Program-made: the position numbers and the translations under genes | Origin: an uncultured Dysgonomonas sp. | Lineage (GTDB): Bacteria; Bacteroidota; Bacteroidia; Bacteroidales; Dysgonomonadaceae | NCBI GenBank assembly: GCA_937995835.1 | Contig: CALKIV010000002.1 | Location: 35,433-99,432 of the forward strand | Reading direction: 5' to 3' | DNA length: 64,000 nucleotides | In this document: positions 52,201 to 61,157 of the stretch, in pieces | Position numbering within the stretch: the first letter of the stretch is position 1 | Layout: the number at the start of each line of letters is the position of its first letter | Notes under the pieces: model-generated | The model's input: only the letters and a program-made list of their open reading frames with translations | Databases searched by the model: none | Told to the model about the DNA's origin: nothing

Positions 52201-52941
52201 ATGAAAATCGGACTATTTATACCATGCTATGTCAATGCATTGTATCCGGATGTAGGTGTTCAAACCTATAAGCTTCTAGACTATCTAGGCTTAGATGTAG
52301 AATATCCACAAGATCAAACCTGCTGTGGTCAGCCAATGGCCAACGCTGGCTTCGAGGATGGAGCACTGCCTTTAGCTCAAAAATTTGACGAATTATTTGA
52401 AAAATACGACTATGTGGTGGCTCCTTCAGCAAGTTGTGCATCATTTATAAAATTCAACAATCCGGCAATAATGGAAAAACATGGACACACCTGCCAATCT
52501 GCTGGAAAGACTTATGATGTATGTGAGTTTCTGCACGATATCATTAAACCTAAAACTTTACCGGGAAAATTTCCTCATAAAGTGAGCTTACATAACAGCT
52601 GTCATGGCGTGCGAGAGTTAAAACTTTCTTCTGCCAGCGAGTTGAATATTCCTCGATATTCTAAGATAAAGGACTTGCTTTCTTTAGTAGAAGGCATCGA
52701 AATAGTAGAACCAGACAAGGTAGATGAGTGCTGTGGCTTTGGAGGAATGTTTGCTGTAGAAGAGTCTGCCATGTCAGTATGTATGGGGCAAGACAAACTA
52801 AAAAACCATATTGCCACAGGAGCAGAATATATAACAGGGGCAGACAGCTCGTGTTTGATGCACATGGAGGGGATTGTGAAAAGAGAAAAAATGCCTATTC
52901 AGTTTATTCATGTTGTTCAAATTTTAACTGCCGGACTATGA
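52201..52941 (+). CDS. lutA: Lactate utilization protein LutA (Fe-S subunit)
   Basis: A 246-residue cytosolic CCG-domain protein. Two Cys-rich motifs are seen, QTCCGQPMANAGFE (about 38-51) and EVVDECCGFGGMFAVEE (about 178-193), together with HNSCHGVREL. These bind iron-sulfur or related clusters in the LutABC complex, which oxidises L-lactate to pyruvate without a flavin LldD enzyme. First gene of lutABC; its last 4 bp overlap lutB. A weak -7-like TACCTTTA is at 52173-52180. Confidence 0.93.
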   Translation: MKIGLFIPCYVNALYPDVGVQTYKLLDYLGLDVEYPQDQTCCGQPMANAGFEDGALPLAQKFDELFEKYDYVVAPSASCASFIKFNNPAIMEKHGHTCQSAGKTYDVCEFLHDIIKPKTLPGKFPHKVSLHNSCHGVRELKLSSASELNIPRYSKIKDLLSLVEGIEIVEPDKVDECCGFGGMFAVEESAMSVCMGQDKLKNHIATGAEYITGADSSCLMHMEGIVKREKMPIQFIHVVQILTAGL

Positions 52942-54320
52942 GTACAAAACATTCAAAAGCTGCAGAACGCTTTATTGCCAACAAAGAGCAAGAAACATGG
53001 CACAACGAAACGCTGTGGAAGGTTAGAGAAAAAAGAGATCGCCTAGCCATGGGCATACCTGAATGGGAAGATCTGAGAGCAACGGCAGCCAAAATAAAAA
53101 TGCATACCGTCACTCATCTGGATCGCTACCTCGAAGAGTTTGAAAAATGTGCAATAGCCAATGGCGCAATTGTTCACTGGGCAAAGGATGCAGAAGAACA
53201 CAATCGCATTGTTTATGATATTCTTAAAAAACATGAGGTTAAGAAATTGGTAAAAAGTAAATCCATGCTGACCGAAGAGTGCGAACTCAATCCTTACCTC
53301 ATCGAAAAAGGAATAAATGTAATAGAAAGCGACTTGGGAGAGCGTATTCTCCAACTGAAGGATGAACCACCGAGCCACATTGTGTTGCCTGCGATCCATC
53401 TAAAACGTCAACAAGTAGGAAAACTTTTTGAAGAGAAACTTGGAACAGAAAAAGACAATAGCGACCCGACATACCTTACACGAGCAGCTAGAAAGAGTTT
53501 AAGAAATGACTTCTTGACAGCGGATGCAAGTATGACAGGGGCCAACTTTGGGGTGGCCAACACAGGAGATGTAGTGGTCTGCACCAATGAGGGCAACGCT
53601 GATATGGGAACCTCACTTGCCAAATTACATATCGTATCGATGGGCTTAGAGAAAGTGATTCCAAGTCACGATGCACTCAGTGTGTTCACTCGCCTACTCG
53701 CTCGCTCGGCAACAGGCCAACCTGTTACGACTTACACCTCGCACTATCGTCGCCCTCGCATAGGTTGTGAAATGCATATCATATTGGTAGACAATGGCAG
53801 AAGCGAATTGATAGGCAATAAAGAGCACATTCAAACCTTGAAATGTATTCGTTGTGGCGCATGCATGAATACTTGCCCTGTCTATCGTCGCAGTGGAGGC
53901 TATTCTTATACTTATTTTATTCCCGGTCCTATTGGCATCAACCTAGGAATGGCAAAAGCTCCTCACAAGTATTATGACAACGTTTCAGCTTGTTCGCTAT
54001 GCTATTCGTGCAATAATGTTTGCCCTGTAAAGATTGATCTTGCTGATCAGATTTACCGATGGAGACAAAAATTAGATGGCTTTGGCAAAGCTGATTCGAC
54101 CAAGAAGGTAATGTCCAAAGGGATGAAATTTTTATTCACTCACCCTAGCCTATTTCGCTTGGGGCTAAAATTAGCACCAATCATCAATCACCTACCTCGA
54201 TTTATGAAATATAATGGACTAAACGATTGGGGTAAAGGACGTGAACTCCCTCATTTTGCTGGAGAATCCTTCTCTGAAATGTGGAAAAAAGGAAAAGTGA
54301 AAGCTAAAAACAAAGAATGA
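52938..54320 (+). CDS. lutB: Lactate utilization protein LutB
   Basis: A 460-residue iron-sulfur protein. I use ATG at 52938 (MSTKHSKAAER), where ATGA overlaps the lutA stop; a longer frame from 52728 only overlaps lutA out of frame. The LUD domain covers about 60-290. Two ferredoxin-type clusters follow: Cys303-x2-Cys306-x2-Cys309-x3-Cys313 (CIRCGACMNTCPVYR) and Cys352-x2-Cys355-x2-Cys358-x3-Cys362. It passes electrons in the LutABC L-lactate oxidising complex. Its stop overlaps lutC by 4 bp. Confidence 0.95.
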   Translation: MSTKHSKAAERFIANKEQETWHNETLWKVREKRDRLAMGIPEWEDLRATAAKIKMHTVTHLDRYLEEFEKCAIANGAIVHWAKDAEEHNRIVYDILKKHEVKKLVKSKSMLTEECELNPYLIEKGINVIESDLGERILQLKDEPPSHIVLPAIHLKRQQVGKLFEEKLGTEKDNSDPTYLTRAARKSLRNDFLTADASMTGANFGVANTGDVVVCTNEGNADMGTSLAKLHIVSMGLEKVIPSHDALSVFTRLLARSATGQPVTTYTSHYRRPRIGCEMHIILVDNGRSELIGNKEHIQTLKCIRCGACMNTCPVYRRSGGYSYTYFIPGPIGINLGMAKAPHKYYDNVSACSLCYSCNNVCPVKIDLADQIYRWRQKLDGFGKADSTKKVMSKGMKFLFTHPSLFRLGLKLAPIINHLPRFMKYNGLNDWGKGRELPHFAGESFSEMWKKGKVKAKNKE

Positions 54321-54901
54321 CCATGAGCAGTAGAGCAGAAATATTAAAGAATATAAAGAAGCATACACATGAGCAATATGATATGCCTGAAATAGCTATC
54401 AATGGCATACAGTATGCTGACAAAGTAGATCAATTTGTGCAAACCAGCAAAGCTGTAGGTGGTGATGCCATCTTTTTGGACGAGAATGAGGATATAAATG
54501 AAAAGATAAAGGCTTTATATCCTGAAGCAAAAAACATTGCATCTTCACTTGCAGAAGTGTCAATAGCAACCATCAGCCCTGACAACGTTAATCAGCCACA
54601 TGAACTTCAAAATGTAGATTTGGGTGTTATAGAGGGTGAACTTGGCGTAGCTGAAAATGGCTGTGTATGGATTCCTCAAAATGTGAAGGAACGAGCTATT
54701 TATTTCATTGCCGAATATTTGGTCATCGTTCTTGATAGAAAGAAGATCCTAAATAATATGCATGAGGCATACAAGCAACTACCTTTTGATCAGGAGGCTT
54801 TTGGAATCTTTATTTCAGGACCATCAAAAACTGCTGACATCGAACAGGCTTTAGTTGTAGGAGCACATGGAGCTAAAGGAGTAACAGTGATTCTGAAGTA
54901 A
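54317..54901 (+). CDS. lutC: Lactate utilization protein LutC
   Basis: A 194-residue LUD-domain protein, the third subunit of LutABC. LUD motifs are seen in the LGVIEGELGVAENGCVWIPQ and GIFISGPSKTADIEQALVVGAHGAKG stretches (the SGPSKTADIE motif is the LutC hallmark). Start at 54317 gives the 4-bp overlap with lutB; an ATG two codons on (54323) is also possible. It ends the operon, 18 bp before the convergent outer-membrane protein gene, with no clear terminator. Confidence 0.94.
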   Translation: MTMSSRAEILKNIKKHTHEQYDMPEIAINGIQYADKVDQFVQTSKAVGGDAIFLDENEDINEKIKALYPEAKNIASSLAEVSIATISPDNVNQPHELQNVDLGVIEGELGVAENGCVWIPQNVKERAIYFIAEYLVIVLDRKKILNNMHEAYKQLPFDQEAFGIFISGPSKTADIEQALVVGAHGAKGVTVILK

Positions 54902-54919
54902 TTTCAGAGTCGCTGTTCT

Positions 54920-55804
54920 TTATTTTCCGAAGGCAAGACGCACTTTGAGACCATAGCCCATGGTGTTGATCTTTTTAACGAAAGTGTTTTCTTGCCCTTC
55001 TTTTTCATTAGAGGAAGAAAGGATTCCACTATACACATGATCTTCCGGATTCAGTGGATTATATTGTACCAAAGGCTTTCGTCCCATATCTTCTTTCTTG
55101 ATGTCATTCAATCCATAATCTACGAACACACCTGTGTAAAGAAACATTTCATTGGGTAGTTTCCACTTTACTCCTGTCTCGAAAGCTAAACTTACCGACA
55201 TTTTATATTTTATCTTATCCTCATTGGCACTAACGGGGAACTCTCCAAAACCTCTGAACGGAACATCATCGATCAGATCTTTATTGTGAGGATAATAACC
55301 TTCTGTCTTTAAATTGCCTGTTATACTCTTATATTTCCCATTTATTGGCAACCCTATTTTACCTCCTGCTGCTGCATAGAAAATCATGTTTTCTGTTTCA
55401 GCAAATTGATAGTGTATCATAATGGGAATATTCAGGTAAAAAGCACTTTGCTGTTCAGTGTAATCTTTGAGATTATATCTAAACTCAAAGTCTTCTCTAA
55501 CTTCTAAATCGAAAGCCTGATGACTTCCTGACACCTCACCCAACTTAATATCTTGGTTGTAGAAAGCAAAATCCAGGCCAGTCGCTAACCCTATATTTTT
55601 GGAGAAGAAGTATGTATATCCTAAGCCGATTCCTCCACTTAACTTGTCACTCGATGTTCCTTGCTCCAGATCATGTTTTAATGACATGATGCCAGCAAAG
55701 CCTCCAACTGAAAATTCGTGTTTTGGATAGTCTTCTTGGGCTTTTACTGTCAAGCACATCAGCAGTGCATACAGTGAAATGATTATGATTCTTGTATTCT
55801 TCAT
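54920..55804 (-). CDS. Outer-membrane beta-barrel protein
   Basis: A 294-residue exported protein. Signal peptide about 1-22 (IIISLYALLMCLTVKAQ), then alternating hydrophobic beta strands such as KHEFSVGGFAGIM, GIGLGYTYFFSKNIGLATGL, KMSVSLAFETGVKW, ending in Phe-Gly-Lys after VRLAFGK. It is of the porin-like barrel kind often annotated PorT-like. It starts 17 bp after the 3' half of the split T9SS gene on the same strand, so a shared transcript and partnership at the surface are likely. Substrate or function unknown. Confidence 0.8.
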   Translation of the reverse strand: MKNTRIIIISLYALLMCLTVKAQEDYPKHEFSVGGFAGIMSLKHDLEQGTSSDKLSGGIGLGYTYFFSKNIGLATGLDFAFYNQDIKLGEVSGSHQAFDLEVREDFEFRYNLKDYTEQQSAFYLNIPIMIHYQFAETENMIFYAAAGGKIGLPINGKYKSITGNLKTEGYYPHNKDLIDDVPFRGFGEFPVSANEDKIKYKMSVSLAFETGVKWKLPNEMFLYTGVFVDYGLNDIKKEDMGRKPLVQYNPLNPEDHVYSGILSSSNEKEGQENTFVKKINTMGYGLKVRLAFGK

Positions 55805-55821
55805 CTCTTATCGTATATTTC

Positions 55822-58086
55822 TTAATAAACAACCATTCTAAGCGATTCGCTTACTCCTCCTTCTAAAGAAATTCTCAGAATATAAATACCCGGATTGATT
55901 GGTGCTATAATTTCTGTAATCTCTCCTGTCAATGGTTCTTGACTCACTGCTGTCAGTCCTGAAAGAGAATATAGCGAAACAGTGCCTTGCATTCCTTCCT
56001 TCAATGGCACTTCTATTGTTATCTTCTCACCCCTTCTCACAGGGTTAGGAGACACTTTCAAGCCGGAGTTCATCAGCACAGGACTATCGGCACATGTGAA
56101 ATATTCTACACCATTGACATCTACCATTTTTGCATGATAAAGAGCCTTTTCGTCCAAAAGATCTGTCTTTCGTGGTCCTGCTGAATAATATTGCTTCGTT
56201 CCAATTTCTTTTCCATCCTTATACCATTGGTAAGACTTGAACTCATATCCTCCATTGGTAGTCTCATTATTGTTGATCACCAACGTATTGTTCCAGCGTT
56301 GCTCTATGATACTCCAAAACGGAAAATATTTTACCAAAGTCATTGGATAGACACGTTGCGTCTTCCCATCTTGCGAAGTTACGGTTGCTACTAAACGATG
56401 AAAACCTGGCTTGCTTATATCAGGCGTAGCCAAAGCGGTGTTTTCTTCTTTAGAGAATTGAACTTCCGGAGCAAAAGATATGGTCGCAAAATAAGGAAGA
56501 TCTATACTTATCGGAATTGTACGGTCAGTATATGCACAATCAATCAGATAATCTTCATCCAATCTCGCTAACCAGTCCTCGCTATTGATCGTCAAACCTT
56601 CGATATCAGCTACATGATTAAGCCTCACTACAACGTCAATTGTTCCTTGCACTTCATCGGGATTAACCACTCCATTGATCAAATTGCTCAAGTCTCCAAC
56701 AAGAGTATATCTACCAGGGAGTTCATTGTAACTCCCCTTACCCCATGTTACAGTAGCTTCAATATCATAACCAAATTCTAAGATAGAAGATATTTTATCT
56801 TTTAATCCAATATCTTCAAATGTTGTTCCAAACGGAACTTCTAACACCGTCTCTGTAGCTGAAACAACTTTAATATCCGACTGATAGACTCCAGCATCTA
56901 TCACTCGTACATTTTCTTTTAGATTTATGAAGCGTGAACGGTTGGCTAGGTCTTCGGTTAGGTCTTCAGGAAAAGCTGCTGCATTTCCAATGGCTCTCGC
57001 CTGAGACTTGTATTCCAGCTGAAAGCTTCCGTCCTTAAATGCGGGATCGATATTGATTAAGTTATTATTTTCTTTAAAATCAATATTATAGAAATCGGTT
57101 TCAGAAGTTATATTATTATAAACAATACTATTTTGGAGAGTTCCTCTTGTCTTTCCGTATAAGGTATGATCTGCCTTATTGCCTACAATTGTACCGTTAA
57201 TTATCTTATTCTCTTTTGATAAATAGATGGCAGATTGCCCGACATTATTTGCTATTATGCTATTGATAATATCTCCCGAAGAGAACATTGCTGCCCCATC
57301 AGTATTCGTCTGACTTATCGTTTTGTTGTCTATAACAACTAAATAAGTTAATCTGTTGTCTAGGTTATTGACACCTCCACCTTGTGCCACACCATTAAGT
57401 ATTTTCCCTCCCGATTCATCGGAGATTTGAGCAACATTTCCACTGACTGTTGATTGATTTAAGCTTGCTCCTTCTGCAAGATACACACCTCCTCCGTAAG
57501 CATTAACTTGATTGTAGTTGCTTATAGCAACTGCTTTATTTCCTCTGATAGTGCTATAGCATAGTGCTCCATTTTTCTTTAGATACGCACCTCCTCCATA
57601 CACATCCTCATCAACTCCTAAAGTATATCCATTCTGAATGATAACTCCAGCCCACTCTGTTGGCTCTTCAAAATCTACGGATTGAGTCAAAGCCCTGCCT
57701 TCATAGCTGGCGTCTATATAGGTTTTATTGGCAACAGTATCTATTTTATTGAAGTCGGTCTCATATCCCGCAAAACCTCCATGCAAATTTGCTCCTTCTA
57801 CCATTTCGAAGTTGCCATGATATGTTCCACTAGCCACCCATATCTTTTTCACCATACTTGGCGTATGCTCATTCAACAGTTTTGCCCCTATCAGAGCATC
57901 TGTAAGATTATTCAAAGCGTTTTCCCAGTCAGAGCCGTTGCCTTCCTTTTTCTCATTAACATAAAATGACCCATCTTTACCTAATGCTAGCTCTTTGTCT
58001 TGATACTCCATCGCTCCCTGATCTACACGATCTGCATATATACGTTGCACACCATCCAAATCCGTAGTCCAATCATTAGCAATCAA
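55822..58086 (-). CDS. 3' half of a split T9SS surface protein: beta-helix repeat unit 2, Ig-like region and sorting domain
   Basis: This frame of 754 codons continues in the same reading frame as the 5' half, after the TGA at 58098-58096; its apparent start TTG (58086) is only the first possible start, and it has no signal peptide. Residues about 30-400 form a second right-handed beta-helix of the same type as unit 1 (YVNEKKEGNGSDWENAL, IWVASGTYHGNF, HGGFAGYETDF, YGGGAYL). About 480-660 are Ig-like or MBG-type strands. The last 80 residues (SPNPVRRGEKITIEV..., ending SESLRMVVY) are a T9SS type A sorting domain. Without the 5' half it could not be exported, so the gene is probably broken or recoded. 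Confidence 0.8.
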   Translation of the reverse strand: MIANDWTTDLDGVQRIYADRVDQGAMEYQDKELALGKDGSFYVNEKKEGNGSDWENALNNLTDALIGAKLLNEHTPSMVKKIWVASGTYHGNFEMVEGANLHGGFAGYETDFNKIDTVANKTYIDASYEGRALTQSVDFEEPTEWAGVIIQNGYTLGVDEDVYGGGAYLKKNGALCYSTIRGNKAVAISNYNQVNAYGGGVYLAEGASLNQSTVSGNVAQISDESGGKILNGVAQGGGVNNLDNRLTYLVVIDNKTISQTNTDGAAMFSSGDIINSIIANNVGQSAIYLSKENKIINGTIVGNKADHTLYGKTRGTLQNSIVYNNITSETDFYNIDFKENNNLINIDPAFKDGSFQLEYKSQARAIGNAAAFPEDLTEDLANRSRFINLKENVRVIDAGVYQSDIKVVSATETVLEVPFGTTFEDIGLKDKISSILEFGYDIEATVTWGKGSYNELPGRYTLVGDLSNLINGVVNPDEVQGTIDVVVRLNHVADIEGLTINSEDWLARLDEDYLIDCAYTDRTIPISIDLPYFATISFAPEVQFSKEENTALATPDISKPGFHRLVATVTSQDGKTQRVYPMTLVKYFPFWSIIEQRWNNTLVINNNETTNGGYEFKSYQWYKDGKEIGTKQYYSAGPRKTDLLDEKALYHAKMVDVNGVEYFTCADSPVLMNSGLKVSPNPVRRGEKITIEVPLKEGMQGTVSLYSLSGLTAVSQEPLTGEITEIIAPINPGIYILRISLEGGVSESLRMVVY

Positions 58087-58095
58087 ACTATTACT

Positions 58096-60903
58096 TCATT
58101 TATTCAAAGCCGGACTAATAGGTAATAATTGGTAATTTCCTCCTTTATAGTTTTTGAAAAATGGATCTATCGAGTCATCCTCTGACACTAGATTTGCTTC
58201 TATTGTACTGTTGTCCGAATAAAGATTACTCACTTCATCATTAGCCACATTTCCATATATAATATTGTTATACACACCACTCTGTGAAGCATATATTCCT
58301 ATACCCTCTGCCTGAGTAATTGCCCCAATACTATTTGTAGCAATTAGCGCCTGAATGGTGTTTTTTACGATTGTATTATTTATAATTCGGCTATTGTTTA
58401 CTGCATACACTCCTGCACCTCTGCTGGTATTAGCATTAACAACTGTATTACTTTCTATAATACAATTCATTAGCGTTGCATTGTCAATACAAACTCCGCC
58501 CCCTTGAGCAGCTGAGTTATTCTTTACAACACTATGGCTTAGCACACCACCTTCGAGCAAGTATGCGCCACCTCCACAATCTATTGTTCGCCCATTTTGA
58601 AGTGTGAACCCTCTCCAAGTAGTAAGCTCTTTGAAAATTCTATCTTGTGTCAGGGGTCTTCCTTCGTGTTGTGCATCAATAATTGTAGGATACCTCAAAG
58701 GTTGAGACTGATCTAACTTTGTTTCGTTACCTACAAATCCGCCATAGACATCTACTGCCTCTTGCATCAAGTAGTTGCCCAAATAAGCACCTTTAGCAAC
58801 CCAAATCTGCGATAGCGAATTAGGGTATTTTTTATTTCTTTCTTCTGTTTTTTTCAATGCTTCTGACAGTTCTCCCATGGCTTTTGACCATGACAATCCT
58901 GTGCCTTTCTCTCCTTTTTTCACATAGAGTACATTGCCAATCTCTTCTGGAGTAATAATAAATTTATTGTTCTCATCATCACAATCGAGAACATCTTCTC
59001 CAACCCTTACAAAGAGCTTATCAAAAGGCATATAATTAGAAAAATCATCTATACTAAATTGTACTGTATGCGTTTCTCCCTTTCCTAGTTTTTCACTCAC
59101 CAAGAAAGTTTCTATAAGTATCTCTTTTCCTGACTTTTCAGTATATACATTCAATTTTACCTCAGACTCTACATTCACGGCTCCACTATTACCAACTTTA
59201 AGGTCTAAGATTAACTTATCTGCTTTTCGGTCGTATCCAAAATCATATTCACCTATTACTATATCAGCAGCAGGATGTACTGTGACAAGATTCACAGGAT
59301 CAATCATGCCCAATTGCAACATATGCCCATTGAACGGCTGAAGTGTTCTAGTCCCATCCTTTGAAACCAATGTGTGATTTAAAGGAGCAGGATTGGCAAT
59401 AATTGTCAAATCATCATTAATCTGGTTTTGATAGAATGAGTATTGATGCCAAACTTTACGGGCAACCATCCATGGTTTATTTCCATTGGCTGTATCTGCG
59501 CCATAAACACGAAGTGTTCCAGAAACAGCTCCTCCTTTTTCCCCACTCGGCATAATCACAAAAGACTCGTTATCGGGCGTCAAAGAAGCAATCACAGGAT
59601 ACTCCCAACCCGTTCCTGAATAACAATCTTTGATTTCTTTCTCGACAGCCAAAGTGGCTCCATCTAAGATAAATAATGAAGATTCATCTCGATAAACAAT
59701 CTCATTTCTTCCATCATTGTTAAAGTCAAACATGCTCATACTAGTGCACATGGATGAAAAATCATTAAACTGATTGTTCTTTACCCTCTCTACAACATCG
59801 TTTTGCTCCTTGCTATACTCTAAGCGATAAACAGACGTATATCCCTTAGCATTAACACCTCCCATGAATACAATGTCGGGAATACCATTACCATCAGTAT
59901 CGCCAATAAATGGCCAAGAATTTTTTATCGCTCTGCTCTCTGGATTAGCCACATCACTTCCCAAAAGAATTGGAAGATTGAGTCTATATTTGACTTTTCC
60001 TGTTGAAGTTTCCCAAATGCGAGTTTCTAGCCGATAGTCAGCTGTTCCATCTTTCACTGGCATTACTGTGACCACTTCTAAGCTACCATCGAGATCTAAA
60101 TCAGCTAAAGCAAAAGTTTTGAATAAGGTAGAAGAACCATTACTTGCCAATTCGTCGCAAGTAACCTTTACCTTTATTTTATTTAGTGATGGATTGGTTA
60201 AGCTTTTGATATCTACACTATATACAGTGTTTAAGGATACAAGTTCAGGAACACCATCTCCTGTCACATCTTGAGCAACAGTAGCTTCATAGAATTTATT
60301 CCCAGAATCGACAATCAAAGTCAGACCGCGATCTCTGTCAAAACTATAAATTCTTGAACCAGCAAATATCTCGGGTCTACCATCCTTATTAAAATCGGCA
60401 ACCCCTGCTGTCTTAGGAAAAGGTACTGGATAGTCAGCCTGTGCCAACAGTTTGCCTTCATAATCATAAACGAGCAACTTATTCCCCAGTGAAGCAGTTA
60501 CAATTATTTCTCCCTTACCATCATTGTCGAGGTCAGACAAAATAACAGAGTCGTAATCCAGACGCATACCCAATCCTGTAGGCAAGTCTATTTTTCTTAT
60601 CAACTCTGCTTTATGATTAAAAACATAGATAATGTTTGACGCGTTGTGCGTCCCTCCAGGTATAAGTATTTCACTATAACCATCACCATCCAAGTCGCCC
60701 ACAACAGCAGGATAATAGGTACTCACCTCTTCGGACGACCTATATTTTTCAGCAATACTCATTGCAAAGTCCTTGCCCTGATAAGAACAATGAACATCTC
60801 TGATGTTAGAAGGCAAAGTATACTCTGAACTCGATGCTTGACCTTGTAGTTGAACTGTTACAAACGATAATAATACACAAAAAATAAAATCACGTAAAGC
60901 CAT
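58096..60903 (-). CDS. 5' half of a split T9SS surface protein: FG-GAP repeats, CARDB-like and beta-helix unit 1
   Basis: A 935-residue frame with a signal peptide (FIFCVLLSFVTVQLQGQA). About residues 60-430 contain six or more FG-GAP/VCBS-type blades with DxDxDG Ca-binding loops (DLDGDGYSEILI, DLDNDGKGEIIV, DFNKDGRPEIFA, DTDGNGIPDIVF, DFNNDGRNEIVY). About 540-650 look like a CARDB/adhesion domain. About 670-935 form the first beta-helix unit (YVKKGEKGTGLSWSKAM, IWVAKGAYLGNYLM, YGGFVGNETK, GGGAYLLEGG). It ends SPALNK then TGA, where related proteins have a Gly-Asn-type turn and continue. Together with the 3' half the gene would have about 1690 codons. Confidence 0.8.
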   Translation of the reverse strand: MALRDFIFCVLLSFVTVQLQGQASSSEYTLPSNIRDVHCSYQGKDFAMSIAEKYRSSEEVSTYYPAVVGDLDGDGYSEILIPGGTHNASNIIYVFNHKAELIRKIDLPTGLGMRLDYDSVILSDLDNDGKGEIIVTASLGNKLLVYDYEGKLLAQADYPVPFPKTAGVADFNKDGRPEIFAGSRIYSFDRDRGLTLIVDSGNKFYEATVAQDVTGDGVPELVSLNTVYSVDIKSLTNPSLNKIKVKVTCDELASNGSSTLFKTFALADLDLDGSLEVVTVMPVKDGTADYRLETRIWETSTGKVKYRLNLPILLGSDVANPESRAIKNSWPFIGDTDGNGIPDIVFMGGVNAKGYTSVYRLEYSKEQNDVVERVKNNQFNDFSSMCTSMSMFDFNNDGRNEIVYRDESSLFILDGATLAVEKEIKDCYSGTGWEYPVIASLTPDNESFVIMPSGEKGGAVSGTLRVYGADTANGNKPWMVARKVWHQYSFYQNQINDDLTIIANPAPLNHTLVSKDGTRTLQPFNGHMLQLGMIDPVNLVTVHPAADIVIGEYDFGYDRKADKLILDLKVGNSGAVNVESEVKLNVYTEKSGKEILIETFLVSEKLGKGETHTVQFSIDDFSNYMPFDKLFVRVGEDVLDCDDENNKFIITPEEIGNVLYVKKGEKGTGLSWSKAMGELSEALKKTEERNKKYPNSLSQIWVAKGAYLGNYLMQEAVDVYGGFVGNETKLDQSQPLRYPTIIDAQHEGRPLTQDRIFKELTTWRGFTLQNGRTIDCGGGAYLLEGGVLSHSVVKNNSAAQGGGVCIDNATLMNCIIESNTVVNANTSRGAGVYAVNNSRIINNTIVKNTIQALIATNSIGAITQAEGIGIYASQSGVYNNIIYGNVANDEVSNLYSDNSTIEANLVSEDDSIDPFFKNYKGGNYQLLPISPALNK

Positions 60904-60952
60904 AAGCTGAAATCTCTATGCAATTCGATTAATCCAATAGAATTCGAACAAG

Positions 60953-60960
60953 CAAAAGTA
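60953..60960 (-). promoter_or_regulatory. Promoter -7 box of the split T9SS gene
   Basis: TACTTTTG on the minus strand fits TAnnTTTG and would give a leader of about 45 nt. Confidence 0.45.
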
Positions 60961-61044
60961 ATCAAAATAAAGTAAATGATGTATATAGACTTAAGTATTT
61001 CAACATCATATAATCTTGAATCAAGATGAAATCTACTTCTTATT

Positions 61045-61077
61045 TTTGTTAAGGACCAACACTTTTTCATACCTTTG
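61045..61077 (+). promoter_or_regulatory. hflX promoter
   Basis: TTTG (61045-61048), 21-nt spacer and perfect -7 box TACCTTTG (61070-61077) followed by TA. The clearest two-box promoter in the window; the start would be near 61084. Confidence 0.7.
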
Positions 61078-61086
61078 TACGGAGTT

Positions 61087-61112
61087 AGTCTGCCTTTTTA
61101 AGGCAACAGACT
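61087..61112 (+). promoter_or_regulatory. 5' leader hairpin of hflX
   Basis: AGTCTG (61087-61092) pairs with CAGACT (61107-61112), with an inner CCTT/AAGG pair and a 3-nt bulge, right at the start of the predicted transcript and 46 nt before the start codon. An A-run follows, not a T-run, so it is not a terminator. Confidence 0.45.
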
Positions 61113-61157
61113 CTAAAAAAAAGAAAACAATCGAATAAAAAAATACAACTTTCACCT

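Noticed and set aside
52728..52937. Extended N-terminus of lutB
   Set aside because: The 70 extra codons overlap lutA out of frame, are Cys/Trp-rich nonsense, and the ATGA overlap start at 52938 fits LutB length.
58084..58098. Frameshift or two independent genes at the border of the T9SS halves
   Set aside because: The two frames are identical, so no frameshift exists; the apparent start of the downstream frame is a TTG with no signal peptide.
55822..60903. Use of TGA as a sense codon in this organism
   Set aside because: TGA is the stop codon of lutA, lutB, tsaB and the MATE gene, where reading on would break clear gene borders, often with 4-bp overlaps.
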